A stretch of 25,000 nucleotides of DNA from Cristatella mucedo (lineage: Eukaryota > Bryozoa > Phylactolaemata > Cristatellidae). Under the pieces are notes generated by a model, which saw only the letters and a list, made by a program, of their open reading frames with translations, was not told the origin of the DNA and searched no databases. Location of the stretch: NCBI GenBank assembly GCA_009760855.2, contig WPIO01000467.1, forward strand, positions 1-25,000, in the 5' to 3' direction. Positions 9,412 to 18,455 of the stretch are shown piece after piece (position 1 is the stretch's first letter; every line of letters begins with the position of its first letter). Both the position numbers and the translations under genes were made by a program.

Positions 9412-10189
9412 GGAGCAACTTGGACGTGGTGTCCTTATCTAAACAAGCCCAAATTTTAGCAATGTTATGAAGCTGAAAGAAGGCAGATTTGACTGTGGAG
9501 CTGATATGGTCGTCTAACGAGAGGTTGCTTTGGAATATGACACCTAGATATCGAGCTGATTCAACTGGAGATATGCTGGCAGAGCCAATTTTGAGAGACA
9601 ACCTTTCCAATCTCTGAATCACGCTGGGTTTGCCCATAACTAGTAAGTTAGTTTTGTCATCATTTATTTTTAGAAAATTTGCTGCCATCCATGTGCGGAT
9701 GTCATCAATGCATGCAGTAAGTGAGTTGAGAGAATTTGAGGTGCTCGAAGGCTGGGAGGCATCAAAGCAAGGGTACGACTGAGTGTCATCCGCATAGAAG
9801 TGAAAGCCTAGATTGTGCTTTGCAATCACATCAGCAAGAGGGAGAGTATAAACCGTGAAAAGAACTAAACCTATCACGGAGCCCCGAGGCACTCCATATT
9901 TCAGAGGTACATCAGATGATCTTTGTCCATTCACGTCAATACTCTGGAGTCTCCCACTGAGATACGACCTGAACCACTGCAGAGCAGTGCCAGTGATGCC
10001 CAGGCGAGATGAGAGGCGCTCTAGAAGAACTTTGTGATAGATGGTATCAAAAGCTGCCGAACGATCAAGCAAAACAAGCAGAGATACTCTACCCATGTCT
10101 GCATTCCTAAGTTGGTCGTTGTATACCCTAAGCAATGCTGACGCTGTGGAGTGATTAGCTCTAAAAGCCAGACTGGAACTTACTAGCAA
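9371..10189 (-). pseudogene. LINE reverse transcriptase domain fragment
   Basis: This 272-codon frame covers most of the RT fingers and palm. In order it has FRANHSTASALLRVYND, LLDRSAAFDTI (motif A with its catalytic Asp), TALQWFRSYLSGR, GVPRGSVIGLVLFTVY (motif B), FHFYADD (motif C at 9785-9799, both Asp present), NDDKTNLLVMGK and SARYLGVIFQSNLSLDDHIS. The arrangement is that of the L2/CR1 group. Compared with the usual GVPQGSVLGP, motif B has Arg for Gln and Leu for Pro. The usual LLDLSAAFDT has Arg for the second Leu. The catalytic triad is intact, but upstream and downstream frameshifts make it non-functional. Confidence 0.92.
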
Positions 10190-10730
10190 GGTGTGACGTT
10201 TCGATATATGTGTTCAGCTGGTCTGCCACGACCCTTTCCAGTGTCTTTGATCGGAATGGTAGAAGGGAGACTGGGCGGTAGTTGCTTTAGTTGGTCTAGT
10301 GTAGCTTTTTTGAAAAGTTGCCTGACTAGAGCATTTTTGAAAGGTGCTGGGACATGACCTGAGCCTAATGACATATTAATGATGTTAGTTATGCATGGCA
10401 GCAGCAGATCAATGCAACATAGGAGCAGGACAGTGGGAATAGGGTCCAGAGGACTTGTGGTCTTTTTATATTGAGATACGAACTTTAGAACTAGATCACA
10501 AGTGACCTGCCTAAATGCAGACATTGAGGTGCAGCCAGGAATTGGGAACAGCATTCTAGTCGAGAGATTGTCATCGCATGGATAGATTCTCTGATCTTGC
10601 CTATCTTCTGCACAAAGAATCGAGAGAAGCGATCGGCTAGATCATTACAAGGATCATCAGGTAAGGAGCTAATCTGGGAGCGGTTGAGGAGATGGTTGAT
10701 CGTCGACATCAGCAATTTTGGATTGTGCAT
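10183..10730 (-). pseudogene. LINE ORF2 linker and RT N-terminus, frameshifted
   Basis: Two overlapping frames (10491-10730, then 10183-10554) together correspond to the single uninterrupted frame of 24340-24897. The first gives MHNPKLLMSTINHLLNRS to ECCS, and a one-base deletion (three Gs instead of four near 10545) shifts the frame. The second gives DPIPTVLLLCC, VPAPFKNALVRQLF and LDQ, where a five-base deletion near 10290 destroys NYRPVSLLP. Content is the linker between endonuclease and RT plus the first RT block. Confidence 0.88.
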
Positions 10731-11248
10731 CTGTGATTCAACAATGTTTCAATAGAAGCTAGACTTGGCCTTTGCCAGGATCGATTGGTACGAGCCACAT
10801 TACCTTCATATGCCTGTCGATGAACAGTCAGTCCAGATCTTTTGCATGCTTTTTCAAGCTTTCGTTTAGTAGACTCGGGTAGTTTATTGTCTGTGGTAAA
10901 CCATAGGCCCTGTGGGCTCGGGCGCACAGTGGGCTTAGTCAGAGGTGCAAACTCGTCGATCATGTCAGCTAGTGTCGTGTGGTAGCTATCTACGAGTGAT
11001 GACAGATCAGAGGGAGGACTGAGCAGCAGAGGTGAAGCAGATATTCTCGCACGCACAGCATCGATGTCAAAGGTCTTGAGGTTTCGCGATTCACAGGTTA
11101 TTTTAGAGGAGGAGGTGGGCACACACTGTAGATTGAATGAGATCTGCATGTGGTCAGATAAGCAGGATTTGGTAATAATTGGTGATGACATAGGGCAGTT
11201 GTATTAGAAAATCTGGTCGAGTGTGTGACCCTCGATGTGGGTAGGGCG
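10709..11248 (-). pseudogene. LINE APE endonuclease C-terminus and linker
   Basis: Reading upstream on the minus strand, 11190-11248 encodes RPTHIEGHTLDQIF, then a stop. The 160-codon frame 10709-11191 begins SSPIITKSCLSDHMQISF. The GHTLD and SDH motifs are the end of the apurinic-type endonuclease of non-LTR elements; the SDH His is part of its active site. After the domain come DMIDEFAPLTKPTV and RKLEKACKRSGL, the usual linker. Near 10790 the frame slips by one base: the sister frame then reads ILAKAKSSFY and hits a TGA at 10749-10751. The element is truncated upstream, so the rest of the nuclease is missing. Confidence 0.85.
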
Positions 11249-11445
11249 AATGTAGGAAGACTTCACTATAAAGCTGATATAGTCATATAATGTAGGGTCA
11301 CTTCAGGTCAGGACATCTAGATTTCGTGGTGATGGTATTGGAGAAATGCTGGCAGAGCCGATTTTTAGTGGAAAGCTTGGCGATTTCCGAATGTCACCTG
11401 ATTTGCCTATGACCAGTAGGTTGTTTTTATCGTTTGAATAGTGAA
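11249..11445 (-). mobile_element. Older minus-strand LINE fragment, split part 2
   Basis: On the minus strand this gives NDKNNLLVIGKS and FPLKIGSASISPIPSPRNL, which are the NDDKTNLLVMGK and LKIGSASISPVESARYLG blocks of the RT. It continues the fragment at 7745-8663, and in copy 2 the two are contiguous. It ends at 11445, where the non-LINE core of the unit starts. Identity with copy 2 here is only about 80%. Confidence 0.85.
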
Positions 11446-12498
11446 AAATCTTATAATATCGTACGTGCAAATAGGCATAATCTTATATGAACACACAGTT
11501 TCATATCAAAGGGCTTACATCGTGCCGTGTGAGCAACTGACGTTTGTGTCTTAACACTGTTGCATACCACCTGGAATCGTCAGTTACAGGCAGCCTGGCT
11601 TCAGCACTTCTATACCGGGTTCAACGACACCCGATACCGATGAGGTGCCGATCTTCTCTTGCGAAAGCAAAGCCCTGTGAAAGTAAGAAGGATTCAGCTG
11701 CAGTTATGCAAACTCGGTCGGTGACTCTGCTGACTGTTTCCTTGTGAGCCCTGTGGATTACATCACGACGAAGTTATCACTGCTCTGAGCTTTTAGAGTA
11801 AGTACGAACTGCTAGTCGCTTAGAGCTGCTAGCAACGCGAAGGCGTACAGACGTCGCTTACTTGCCACGTTTTCCGGTGGATGTCAGCGTTGTCCACATC
11901 GACAAGGATCCGTCGCCACGGACAACCTGTGAGCTGCTTGTCCAGTGTGCAGCCCGTCATGGCAGCATGCAATTTGAAGTCAGTCAGACGCCTTCGCACT
12001 GTAGTTTCGTGGTATCTTCATTCCTCGCTTAGCATAGTCATAGGTAATTGTGACATAAGAAGCACAGTTGCACTGAGGAGTTTAGCATTCCACCCTCGAA
12101 GCACATCTATCACATTATACAGCATTACAACACATGACTGAGAACCAGCTTAGAACCAGCATAGATTTCGTATATCACACACGAGGCCTCTCATCCTGGG
12201 ATATTTTGAAGCTTGCTTCCAAGAATGAATGACGGCTTCATAATCGGTCAAATCAATGGGAGTAAGCCAGCAACTTCTCGGTCGTTAGGATCTGCTGCTG
12301 CATATGCCGGCCAGATGGAACTCACAAGTGTAGTTCAGAGGAGGGGCTTAAGGTCAGCTTTTCTCAACTCGTAGATCAGCCAGAACTTGCATCTGCTATT
12401 AAAAATCATACTTGCAGATATCGGATTACTTTACTCTTATTCTTGTTAATATTGCACATAAAATGAGATGCAGGATAACTATTATGCAGAAGCACCTA
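11386..12498. other. Near-identical core of the duplicated unit, function unknown
   Basis: About 1.1 kb differ from 20163-21278 at only about eight positions, five of them in the first 130 bases, while both flanks are 20-25% diverged. Short frames exist on the plus strand (11544-11747, 11881-12141). The minus strand has an unstarted frame (about 11829-12024) reading ETTVRRRLTDFKL. None is long enough or similar enough to a known family to call a gene. GTAAG-type donor-like sites occur at about 11680 and 11798. It could be a recent conversion tract, an eroded gene or a conserved element. I do not assign a function. Confidence 0.7.
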
Positions 12499-12641
12499 CA
12501 TTTCCTATTTCCTAGCATCGGTGGTTTCTTCAGTTCAGTCACTTGCTGGAAAGTAATAATTTCCACGAGGATGTTAACTTCGACACTATGGATGTGTAAA
12601 ATCTTGAAAGGAATAAGAAATCAATCAGTGGGAGTGCTTAC
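12499..12641. other. Diverged end of the unit
   Basis: This aligns with 21279-21412 at about 75% with small indels. The homology stops at TTAC (12638-12641), where a LINE is inserted, and resumes at 13404. Confidence 0.6.
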
Positions 12642-13403
12642 TTTCAGCTACATAGCATTGCTAAATTCGGGCTTGTTTAGATAAGGATACCACGTCTAAG
12701 CTGGGCCATGCATTCGTGACATCCCGTCTCGACTTCTCCAAACTCACTGCTTACTGGGCTACCGGCATGTGCGATCAGGCGATTTCAGCTGGTGCAAAAC
12801 TCTGCAGCTAGGCTTGTCTGTCGTGAGCGTCGCAGTTGCCACATCACACCACTTCTCGCCGACCTACATGGCCACCAGTCAGCAACGGGTTGACTTCAAG
12901 GTTTGGACGCTCACTTTGAGGTCACTTCATTCTTTGACTCCAGCCTATCTCTCAGATCTACTCCCACACGAGGCCAAGCATCGTACCACCTGCTTTTCGG
13001 AATCCAATAGTCTACAAATACCCCGTACAAACCTCAAATCCTTTGGAGACCGTGCACTTAGTTCGTATGGTCCCGAAGCCTGGAACTCCCTCCCGACTTG
13101 CGTCAGAATATGCCCTGACTTGACCATATTTAAAAGGAACTTAAAAACACACCTATTTAGTACAGCATTTAGTGGGTCCCCGTGATTCGTCCTTGATGTG
13201 CTTATGCTTACTGACACTGTGCATACTGCCACTAGCCACATTTGCATGCTGACCTTATGCATGTCACCCCTAACCATGTTTTTCATGTTGTTCGTTTATC
13301 AAGCATGATATTACTCACCGTTCAATTGCATTTCCCTTTGCAGCAAATATAAGTCGCCTTCTCAGAGGGCGCTTTATCAAGCGCATTATTATTATTATTA
13401 TAA
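12642..13403 (+). mobile_element. 5'-truncated LINE insertion with TTAC target duplication
   Basis: The 762-bp insert starts inside ORF2 (FQLHSIAK) and ends in (ATT)n. TTAC is present at 12638-12641 and again at 13404-13407. In copy 2 the flanks are joined with one TTAC, near 21409. The coding part runs through SAARLVCRE and CHITPLLADL, then shifts frame by one base near 12870. It continues in the frame ending at 13185 with NLKSFGDRALSSYGPEAWNS and a complete LKTHLFSTAFSGSP terminus. The 3' UTR has the two 38-bp units (plus orientation, CCACTAACC type), the hairpin and the tail. It is a typical target-primed, 5'-truncated copy. Confidence 0.93.
12769..13185 (+). pseudogene. LINE ORF2 C-terminal tail, complete C-terminus
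   Basis: The last 100 codons give RSLHSLTPAYLSDLLPH, the RTTCFSESNSLQIPRTNL block, the PEAWNSLPTCVR block and the end LKTHLFSTAFSGSP. Among the copies in this window this terminus looks least damaged and is a guide to the family. The first 45 codons are out of frame with the LINE protein because of a one-base change near 12870, so the ATG at 12769 is not a real start. Confidence 0.85.
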
Positions 13404-13567
13404 TTACCTGCACTTGAGAACTAGATTTGCTCCCACTTGATCACCTGGTAGTCACGTGGGCATACATTCTTGGGTTGTAGTTCCTCGACCACAATAGCCT
13501 CCAAAGTTCGTATCTAGTGAGTTTTAGGGCAACTTTAGACTAGCCCGACATTTTAATCTGGGAAATC
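13404..13567 (+). repeat. End of unit copy 1 and start of a diverged X block
   Basis: 13404-13480 matches 21410-21480 (CTGCACTTGAGAACTAG, GGTAGTCACGTGGGCATA). 13480-13567 matches the beginning of the X block at 15355-15450 with about 30% differences and no large gap. The match ends at GGGAAATCCATGA, where it joins the 13567-13795 LINE tail through a CCATGA shared with that tail. Confidence 0.65.
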
Positions 13568-13795
13568 CATGAAACGACTACATTTCAAAGGAGCTTAAAA
13601 CGCCCCTCTTTATGACAGCATCGGGTGGGTTTTTGTGAATCATTCTTCGCGTGCATGTACCTACTTTTACCATGCCTGCTGCTGCTTGCAAATGTTACCA
13701 CCAGTTATCTGGCAATAATTTTTGTACAGCATATGTAAACCGCATAGAAAGAGATTCAGTTTTCTGAGAGTTGTACTGAATCTATTATTATTATT
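13567..13795 (+). mobile_element. LINE 3' tail fragment, third copy
   Basis: This corresponds to the last 230 bp of 6660-7268 and of 17855-18455: GACTACATTT, GACAGCATCGGGTGGG, GCATAGAAAGAGATTCAG and a (TTA)n run. It shares more variants with the 18455 copy than with the 7268 copy. Non-coding here. Confidence 0.75.
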
Positions 13796-14295
13796 GTTAT
13801 TGTTATCCAGCTGCTACACATTGTGATGCTGGATCCAACCCACTCACTTTTACAGGTACAGGTTGAATTGGAAGCTCATGAGACAAAAGAACTCTTCTGC
13901 CGTCTGCATTGAGATTCCCGATAGGCAGCTCGTGTGAGGCACCGTGAGGGTCGGCTGCGACCACCTACTAAGCATGGACATTTCTATGACAAGGATTTTT
14001 CTATGACAAGGGAGAGTCTAATTAGGAAACAACTTATTCAGAGTCATTAAATAAACCTTAATCAATTTTTAGACACTTTATGCATATATTCAGACCTAAT
14101 GAACTCAGTAGTTGTCATCATAAACATGTCAATTCTCGCATGTGAAATCCGAAGCACTATCAGCAAATGTGGTAAAGTCGGAGCTCCTATAGTAACCAGC
14201 GAATGCATGATTATAATCGTCAGCTAACATTTTTTGTCATATCAACAGAAGTGTCGCACACTGAGCTAGCAGTTGCAACAGTGAAGCCACGACTG
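13795..14295 (+). repeat. Spacer repeat E, copy 3
   Basis: Aligns with 7268-7745 and 18455-18945. It has a small tandem repeat of ATTTTTCTATGACAAGG near 13978-14010 not seen in the others. The order LINE tail, E, minus-strand LINE matches the other two copies, so this is a partial copy of the unit. Confidence 0.75.
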
Positions 14296-14304
14296 GAGCT
14301 GATA

Positions 14305-14532
14305 ATAGTAGTAATAATAATAATAATAGTAATGCACTTGATAAAGTGCCCTCAAAGAACCCAATCTCTTTCTAGGTGATTCACATTTGCTGCAAATGGA
14401 AGTTCGATCGAATAGTGAGTAATATCATGCTTGATAAACATGAATAACATGTTTAAGGGTGACATGCACAGGGTCAGCATGCTAATGTGGTCAGTGACAG
14501 TATGCACAGTGTCAGCACGCATAAGCACATGA
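14305..14532 (-). mobile_element. LINE 3' UTR fragment, first of two adjoining ends
   Basis: On the minus strand this holds two 38-bp units, the terminal hairpin (about 14336-14385) and a (TTA)n tail at 14305-14332. It breaks off at GCATAAGCACATGAT, where the tail of the next LINE begins. It is a 3' remnant without coding sequence. Confidence 0.8.
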
Positions 14533-15342
14533 TAACAATAATAATAATAATAATAATAATGCACTTGATAAAGCGCCTGAGAGAACTCAATCTCTCTCTA
14601 GGTGCTTTACATTTGCTGCAAAGGGAAATGCATTCGAATGGTGAGTAATGTCATGCTTAAGAAACAAACAACATGAATAACATGGTTTGGGGTGACATGC
14701 ACAGGGTCAGCATGCAAATGTGGCTAGTGGCAGCATGCACAGTGTCAGCAAGCATAAGCACATCAAGGACGAATCACAGGGACCCACTAAATGCTGTACT
14801 GAATAGGTGTTTTTAATCTCTTTTAAAATGTGGTAAAGTCAGGGGATGTTCTGATGCAAGTCGGGAGGGAGTTTCAGGCTTTGGGAGCATACAAACTAAA
14901 TGCACGGTCTCCAAAGGATTTGAGGTTTGTACGAGGTATTGGTAAACTGTTGGATTCCAAAAAGCAAGTGGTACGATGCTTGGCCTGGTGGGGGAGCAGA
15001 TCTGAGCGATAGGCTGGAGCCAAAGAATGAAGTGCCCTAAAAGTGAGCGACAAAACCTTGAAGTCCATCCGTTGCTTGACTGGTAGCCAGTGCAGGTCGG
15101 CGAGAAGTGGTGTGATGTGGCAACTGCGACGCTCATGACAGACAAGCCTAGCAGCAGAGTTTTGCACCAAACTGCAATCGTCTGATTGGGTATGCCGGTA
15201 GGCCAGCAAACAGTGAGTTACAGAAGTCAAGACTGGATGTCACAAATGCACGGACCACCTTAGACGTGGTGTACTTGTCTAAACAAGCCCGAATTTTAGC
15301 AATGCTATGTAGCTGAAAGTAGGCAGACTTGACTGTGGAGAT
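14533..15342 (-). mobile_element. 5'-truncated LINE, C-terminal tail and 3' UTR
   Basis: On the minus strand it starts with TVKSAYFQLHSIAK and continues through VTSSLDFCNSLFAGLPAY, QNSAARLVCHE, HITPLLADLHWLPVKQ and RAFSLYAPKA. The 3' UTR contains two 38-bp units. The hairpin is at 14569-14609 and a (TTA)n tail at 14533-14560. Frames 15148-15390, 14874-15230 and 14813-15145 are the pieces. One base near 15175 and a loss at PKPET/PKAWNS shift the frame. With 12642-13403 it forms an inverted pair. Confidence 0.9.
14569..14609 (-). other. Best-formed LINE 3'-terminal hairpin
   Basis: Outer arms 14569-14578 and 14600-14609 pair at nine of ten positions. Inner arms 14579-14584 and 14593-14598 pair at six of six. 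The loop is the eight bases 14585-14592, with one bulged base at 14599. The same arms, with variants, are found at the end of the other LINE copies, directly before the TAA/ATT tail. In eel and zebrafish L2-type LINEs a 3' stem-loop is required for RT recognition; that function here is by analogy. Confidence 0.75.
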
Positions 15343-15354
15343 GCTTAAGATGCC

Positions 15355-16005
15355 AACTTCGTCGACTGCAGTAGCCGAAGAAGTTGGCATCAGGTTAGTT
15401 GCAGGGCACCGTTAGCCTTGCTCGACTTTTTAATCCCGGAAATCATTGGCAACTTGACTTCCGTGGCTCCGTCAGGGGCTCTAATCCTTATTAATCGCTG
15501 CTCCCGACCTAGATTCCTGTGCTCCCTTCTTTCTGCAGCAACCATTCCCGGCAGACCTGGCTCGGCTGAGCCAGCAGCCCCAGGCGGCCAGTCCACCCAG
15601 TCCAGCTTACCACCTGAGCGATGCACCAAGCGAGTATTGGTTATGCATGCGGCGTCTGGTGCCCTCTCTCATCGAAAAGATGTAGCCGGAGCCCGGCAGA
15701 CCAGATGGCCAGTCAGAATCTGTCGCTGCAGAATTTGTGGGTCTCTCAATGGAGGTTCTCCAGCTAGCTTACTGCTACTCGGGGGTGGGGCGGGGTGGGG
15801 TGAAGTGGGTGTGGTGCACTTACCTCTTGTACGGCTCTTTCAGCATATTACAAAGAACAGAATTGAAAAATGTAGCAAGAACAGAGAAGACCTTGGCAGA
15901 ATGAGGGAGGATTGGAGCTTGAGAGAGAGAGAGGGAGAGGGAGAGAGAGAGCAAGAGGGAGAGAGAGCAAGAGAGAAAGACACACAGAGAGATAGTGATA
16001 GAACA
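15355..16005 (+). repeat. GC-rich block X with GA tract, copy 1
   Basis: TCGTCGACTGCAGTAGCCG starts the match to 21488-22020, which is about 95% identical through 15840. It has a G-rich run at 15781-15812 and an imperfect GA tract at 15921-15995. The long open frame 15418-16416 crosses block X, the GA tract and RT in one frame, but the three parts are unrelated, and only the RT part (after 16020) is recognisable. A minus-strand 79-codon frame (15390-15629) is also present. Whether X was ever coding is unclear. Confidence 0.7.
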
Positions 16006-16570
16006 CCTTTCAAAAAGGCTGCATTCAGGCCACTAATTAATAAAGCAACGCTAGACCGAGAGGAGCTCTTCTGTCTAGTCTCTCTTCTCCCTTTACTATC
16101 GAAGACACTGGAACGAGTTGTGGCAGACAAACTGAACTCTTATATTGAGACCTCAAACCTAGCAATTATTTTCCTGTCTAGGTGCAGAGCTGATCAATTC
16201 ACAGAGTCAGCATTCCTTAGGGTGTATGACGACCTTCTCATGAATGCAGACTCGGGTAAAATCTCTCAACTTGTCCTGCTTGAGCTTTCGACAGAATTTA
16301 ATACTGTTTTCACCAAGTCCTTCTGGAGTGTCTTGAATATCAACCCGGAGTCACTGGCACTGCACTGCAATGGTTCGGGTCCCATCTCGGTGGGAAACTC
16401 GAGAGTATCGATCTGAACGGACAAAGATCACCAGATGAATCATTAAAGTAAGGGATACCTCAGGGCTCTATGCTCTTTCCGGTTCTTTTCACAGTTTATG
16501 CTCCCCCTCTTGCCGATTCGATCGCCAAGCACAATCTAGGCTTTTACTTCTATGCAGATGATTCTCAGTT
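16006..16570 (+). mobile_element. Dead plus-strand LINE RT fragment, copy 1
   Basis: This starts after the GA tract with PFKKAAFRPLINKATLD, then SLLPLLSKTLERVVADKLN, a changed motif A FNTV (catalytic Asp to Asn), ALQWFGSHLGGKLESIDLNG, a TAA at 16449-16451 directly before GIPQGSM, and LFTVYAPPLADSI and FYFYADDSQ. It stops at CAGTTG (16570), where unit copy 2 begins. The Asn, the stop and the SMLF change in motif B are shared with 22610-23694, so the element was dead before the duplication. Confidence 0.88.
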
Positions 16571-16699
16571 GCATGCATGTATGTACGAATGCATGCTACT
16601 GTTCGGGAGGTTGCATTCGAGAGTGTGCAGGTATAAACACTTGCTTGTGGTGGCAAAAGTAATTATTTAATTAGGACACACGAGTAAAGTATCTAAACT

Positions 16700-17005
16700 T
16701 TAAATATCAAGAGAACAATGAAGTATGCCTGAAAAGCTGCATGTACACGATCAAACTTTAGTATTCTGCGGTCAAGATAATGAAAGCAAGCACGATCTCT
16801 AAATTTCCAACAGCAAGATTTCCATCTAGCATGACTAACATAGGAATTGGGGGAATACCAGCGTCTAACAATATGACACTTGTTGAAATTGTGCATGCTA
16901 CCACTAACCGTTCGATCAGGCTTCTTTACAGCGTCTGCAAATTTAGGTAGGAAAGATTAAGCGTCCTGAGGGTGCTATCCAAATGTATTGTTATTACGAT
17001 TACGA
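16700..17005 (+). mobile_element. LINE 3' UTR fragment of a divergent subfamily, copy 2
   Basis: Counterpart of 5520-5815, about 90% identical. CATGCTACCACTAACCG and the TATTGTTATTACGA tail are present. Confidence 0.6.
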
Positions 17006-17850
17006 ATAGAGGGGATTCCTAAATGTATTGAGAAAAGCCAGACTAGCATTGGACCGTGTGAAATTTCAGTGGGGGGGTTGTTGTGAGGGGCAGATTTTAT
17101 TACTCTGAAGCCAATACTTACTTAGTGCTAGTGCCTTGGATCGTCAATGGCTGTTCGGTTGAGCAACAACCTTAAAAAATCCTTAAATTGAATGCATACC
17201 AGACCGATCGTCGATAAGCAACTGATTCATTTCAGTTGGTTGACTTATCTCTAGCTTGTTTTCCTATTAGGCAAGTATTTTTTTTTATTATTCACCATCC
17301 CAGTATACCTGTATTCGAATTCAAGACCCTATCTGCTTAGTCTGGGTCACCATACCGTTGGGCTCGACTCTTGCCTCCTACTTATCGGCTATCATATCCT
17401 TTTTAAATGTACAGCCCTGGTCAGATTCCAGCAGCTATATGTAATACCAAACATCGCTGCCTTTCATTTGTAAGGCATTCTGGCTAACCGGAGGCAGTTT
17501 TTGTAGTCCTCAAGATCGATTGTAAGAGCTCCAGCACTTTATTCTAATCAACTGGCAGAAATCATACTTGTATGCCTACACGCCATAACGTCCTGCAAGC
17601 GACCATCTCAAAGTAAATAGGCGAGCACATACAGGTGTGTATAACTGTCCATAGTTTTCAAAAATGTAAGAATATAATTGGGTGAGTGCAACGCTGAAGA
17701 ACCATCACATGTCGCCGGAGCAGCTAGATCTAGATTAGACTCTTAATCTGTGACCTATTGTGTTTTATTAGTATGACGATATAGGATAATGAAGCTGTTG
17801 CTGTAACCAACTACGGTTTAATCAAGAGAATTATTAACAAAACTGCTTTG
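17006..17850. other. Spacer of unit copy 2, nothing recognised
   Basis: Counterpart of 5816-6655. The last 160 bases (from about 17689) belong to the high-identity tract shared with 6492-7110. Confidence 0.5.
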
Positions 17851-17854
17851 CCTG

Positions 17855-18455
17855 CTGCTTCAGTCTGTAAGTCACTGCTTGCTGGTCTCCCTGCACGTGC
17901 AATCAGGCACTTAAAGTTGGTGAAAATCTCTGCAGCTTGGCTCGTCTGCTGTGAGCGTTGCAGTTGCCACATCACGCCACTTCTTACCGATCTGCAATGA
18001 CGTCCAATCAGTCTGCGTCACTTGCATTTAGGTCACCTTTATTCTCTGGCTCCAGCCTACCCATCAGAACTACTGCCCCATCAGGCAAAGAAAGGTAAAA
18101 CCCGTGCTGTTCTCACTCGAATCTTTAAGCTATACCTCGTACAAATCTCAAGACTATCGGAGTTAGTGCCGTTATTTTCTATGCTTCCAAAGCCTGGAGC
18201 TTACTACCGAAGCAAGTTACAACTTCCCATGACACGACTACATTTAAAAGAAGCTTACAACGTATCTGTTTATGACAGCATCGGGTGGGTTTTTGTGAAT
18301 CGTTCTTCGTGTGCATGTACCTGCTTTTACTATGCCTGCTGCTGCTTGCAAATGTTACTATCAGTCATCTGGTAATGATTTTTGTACAGCATATGTAAAC
18401 TGCGTGGAAGAGAATCAGTTTTATTAGTGTTGTAATGAATCTATTATTATTATTG
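17855..18455 (+). mobile_element. Old LINE C-terminal fragment, copy 2
   Basis: Counterpart of 6660-7268, with the same scrambled frames and a 117-codon frame at 18022-18375. It differs from copy 1 by only about eight changes up to 18305, one a 4-base deletion near 17864. After that it differs by more than 10%. The tail is (TTA)n with TTGTTATTG units. Confidence 0.8.

Larger units (their letters stand above)
8664..11248 (-). mobile_element. Young 5'-truncated L2/CR1-group LINE, 2.6 kb
   Basis: This is the longest LINE copy. On the minus strand it runs from the end of the APE endonuclease domain (THIEGHTLD and SDH motifs) through the RT to a 3' UTR with two 38-bp units, the terminal hairpin and a (TAA)n tail at 8664-8690. 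The boundaries come from comparison with copy 2. There, the flanks CAGCTGAAAAA and ATGTAGGMAGACTT are contiguous at 20030-20040, whereas here they are 2.6 kb apart. The insertion is therefore private to copy 1. The ORF is broken by frameshifts and a small duplication, described in the following entries. It cannot encode a working protein. Confidence 0.92.
5398..13567 (+). repeat. Large duplicated unit, copy 1 (interrupted by later LINEs)
   Basis: The blocks 5398-8663, 11249-12641 and 13404-13567 align in the same order and orientation with 16571-21487 and the first bases of the following X block. The first shared sequence is GCATGCATGTATG. The unit holds older LINE 3' ends (5520-5815, 6660-7268), a spacer repeat (7268-7745), a minus-strand LINE fragment (7745-8663 plus 11249-11445) with a SINE in it, and a non-repeat core (11446-12641). 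Identity to copy 2 varies from about 75% to more than 99% along its length. No host gene was recognised in it. Confidence 0.85.

Noticed and set aside
11670-11805. GTAAGA and GTAAGT sites as exon boundaries of a host gene
   Set aside because: No matching acceptor with a continuing frame was found, and such sites are common by chance.
11829-12024. Minus-strand frame with TVRRRL, resembling the helix-turn-helix of Tc1-type transposases
   Set aside because: Only one short motif fits. No DDE motifs or terminal inverted repeats were found around the core, and stops border the frame. A plus-strand frame over the same bases looks equally protein-like.
15349-15391. 12-bp inverted repeat GATGCCAACTTC / GAAGTTGGCATC read as a fold-back templated insertion at a break
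   Set aside because: The supposed inserted bases align with the diverged copy at 13480-13567, so they are ancestral, and the second X block has a deletion instead. The left arm is partly LINE junction sequence and the pairing is probably chance.
15418-16416. 332-codon frame as a fusion protein
   Set aside because: It joins block X, a GA tract and a frameshifted RT with a mutated motif A; the RT frame breaks at 16414 and meets a stop at 16449.
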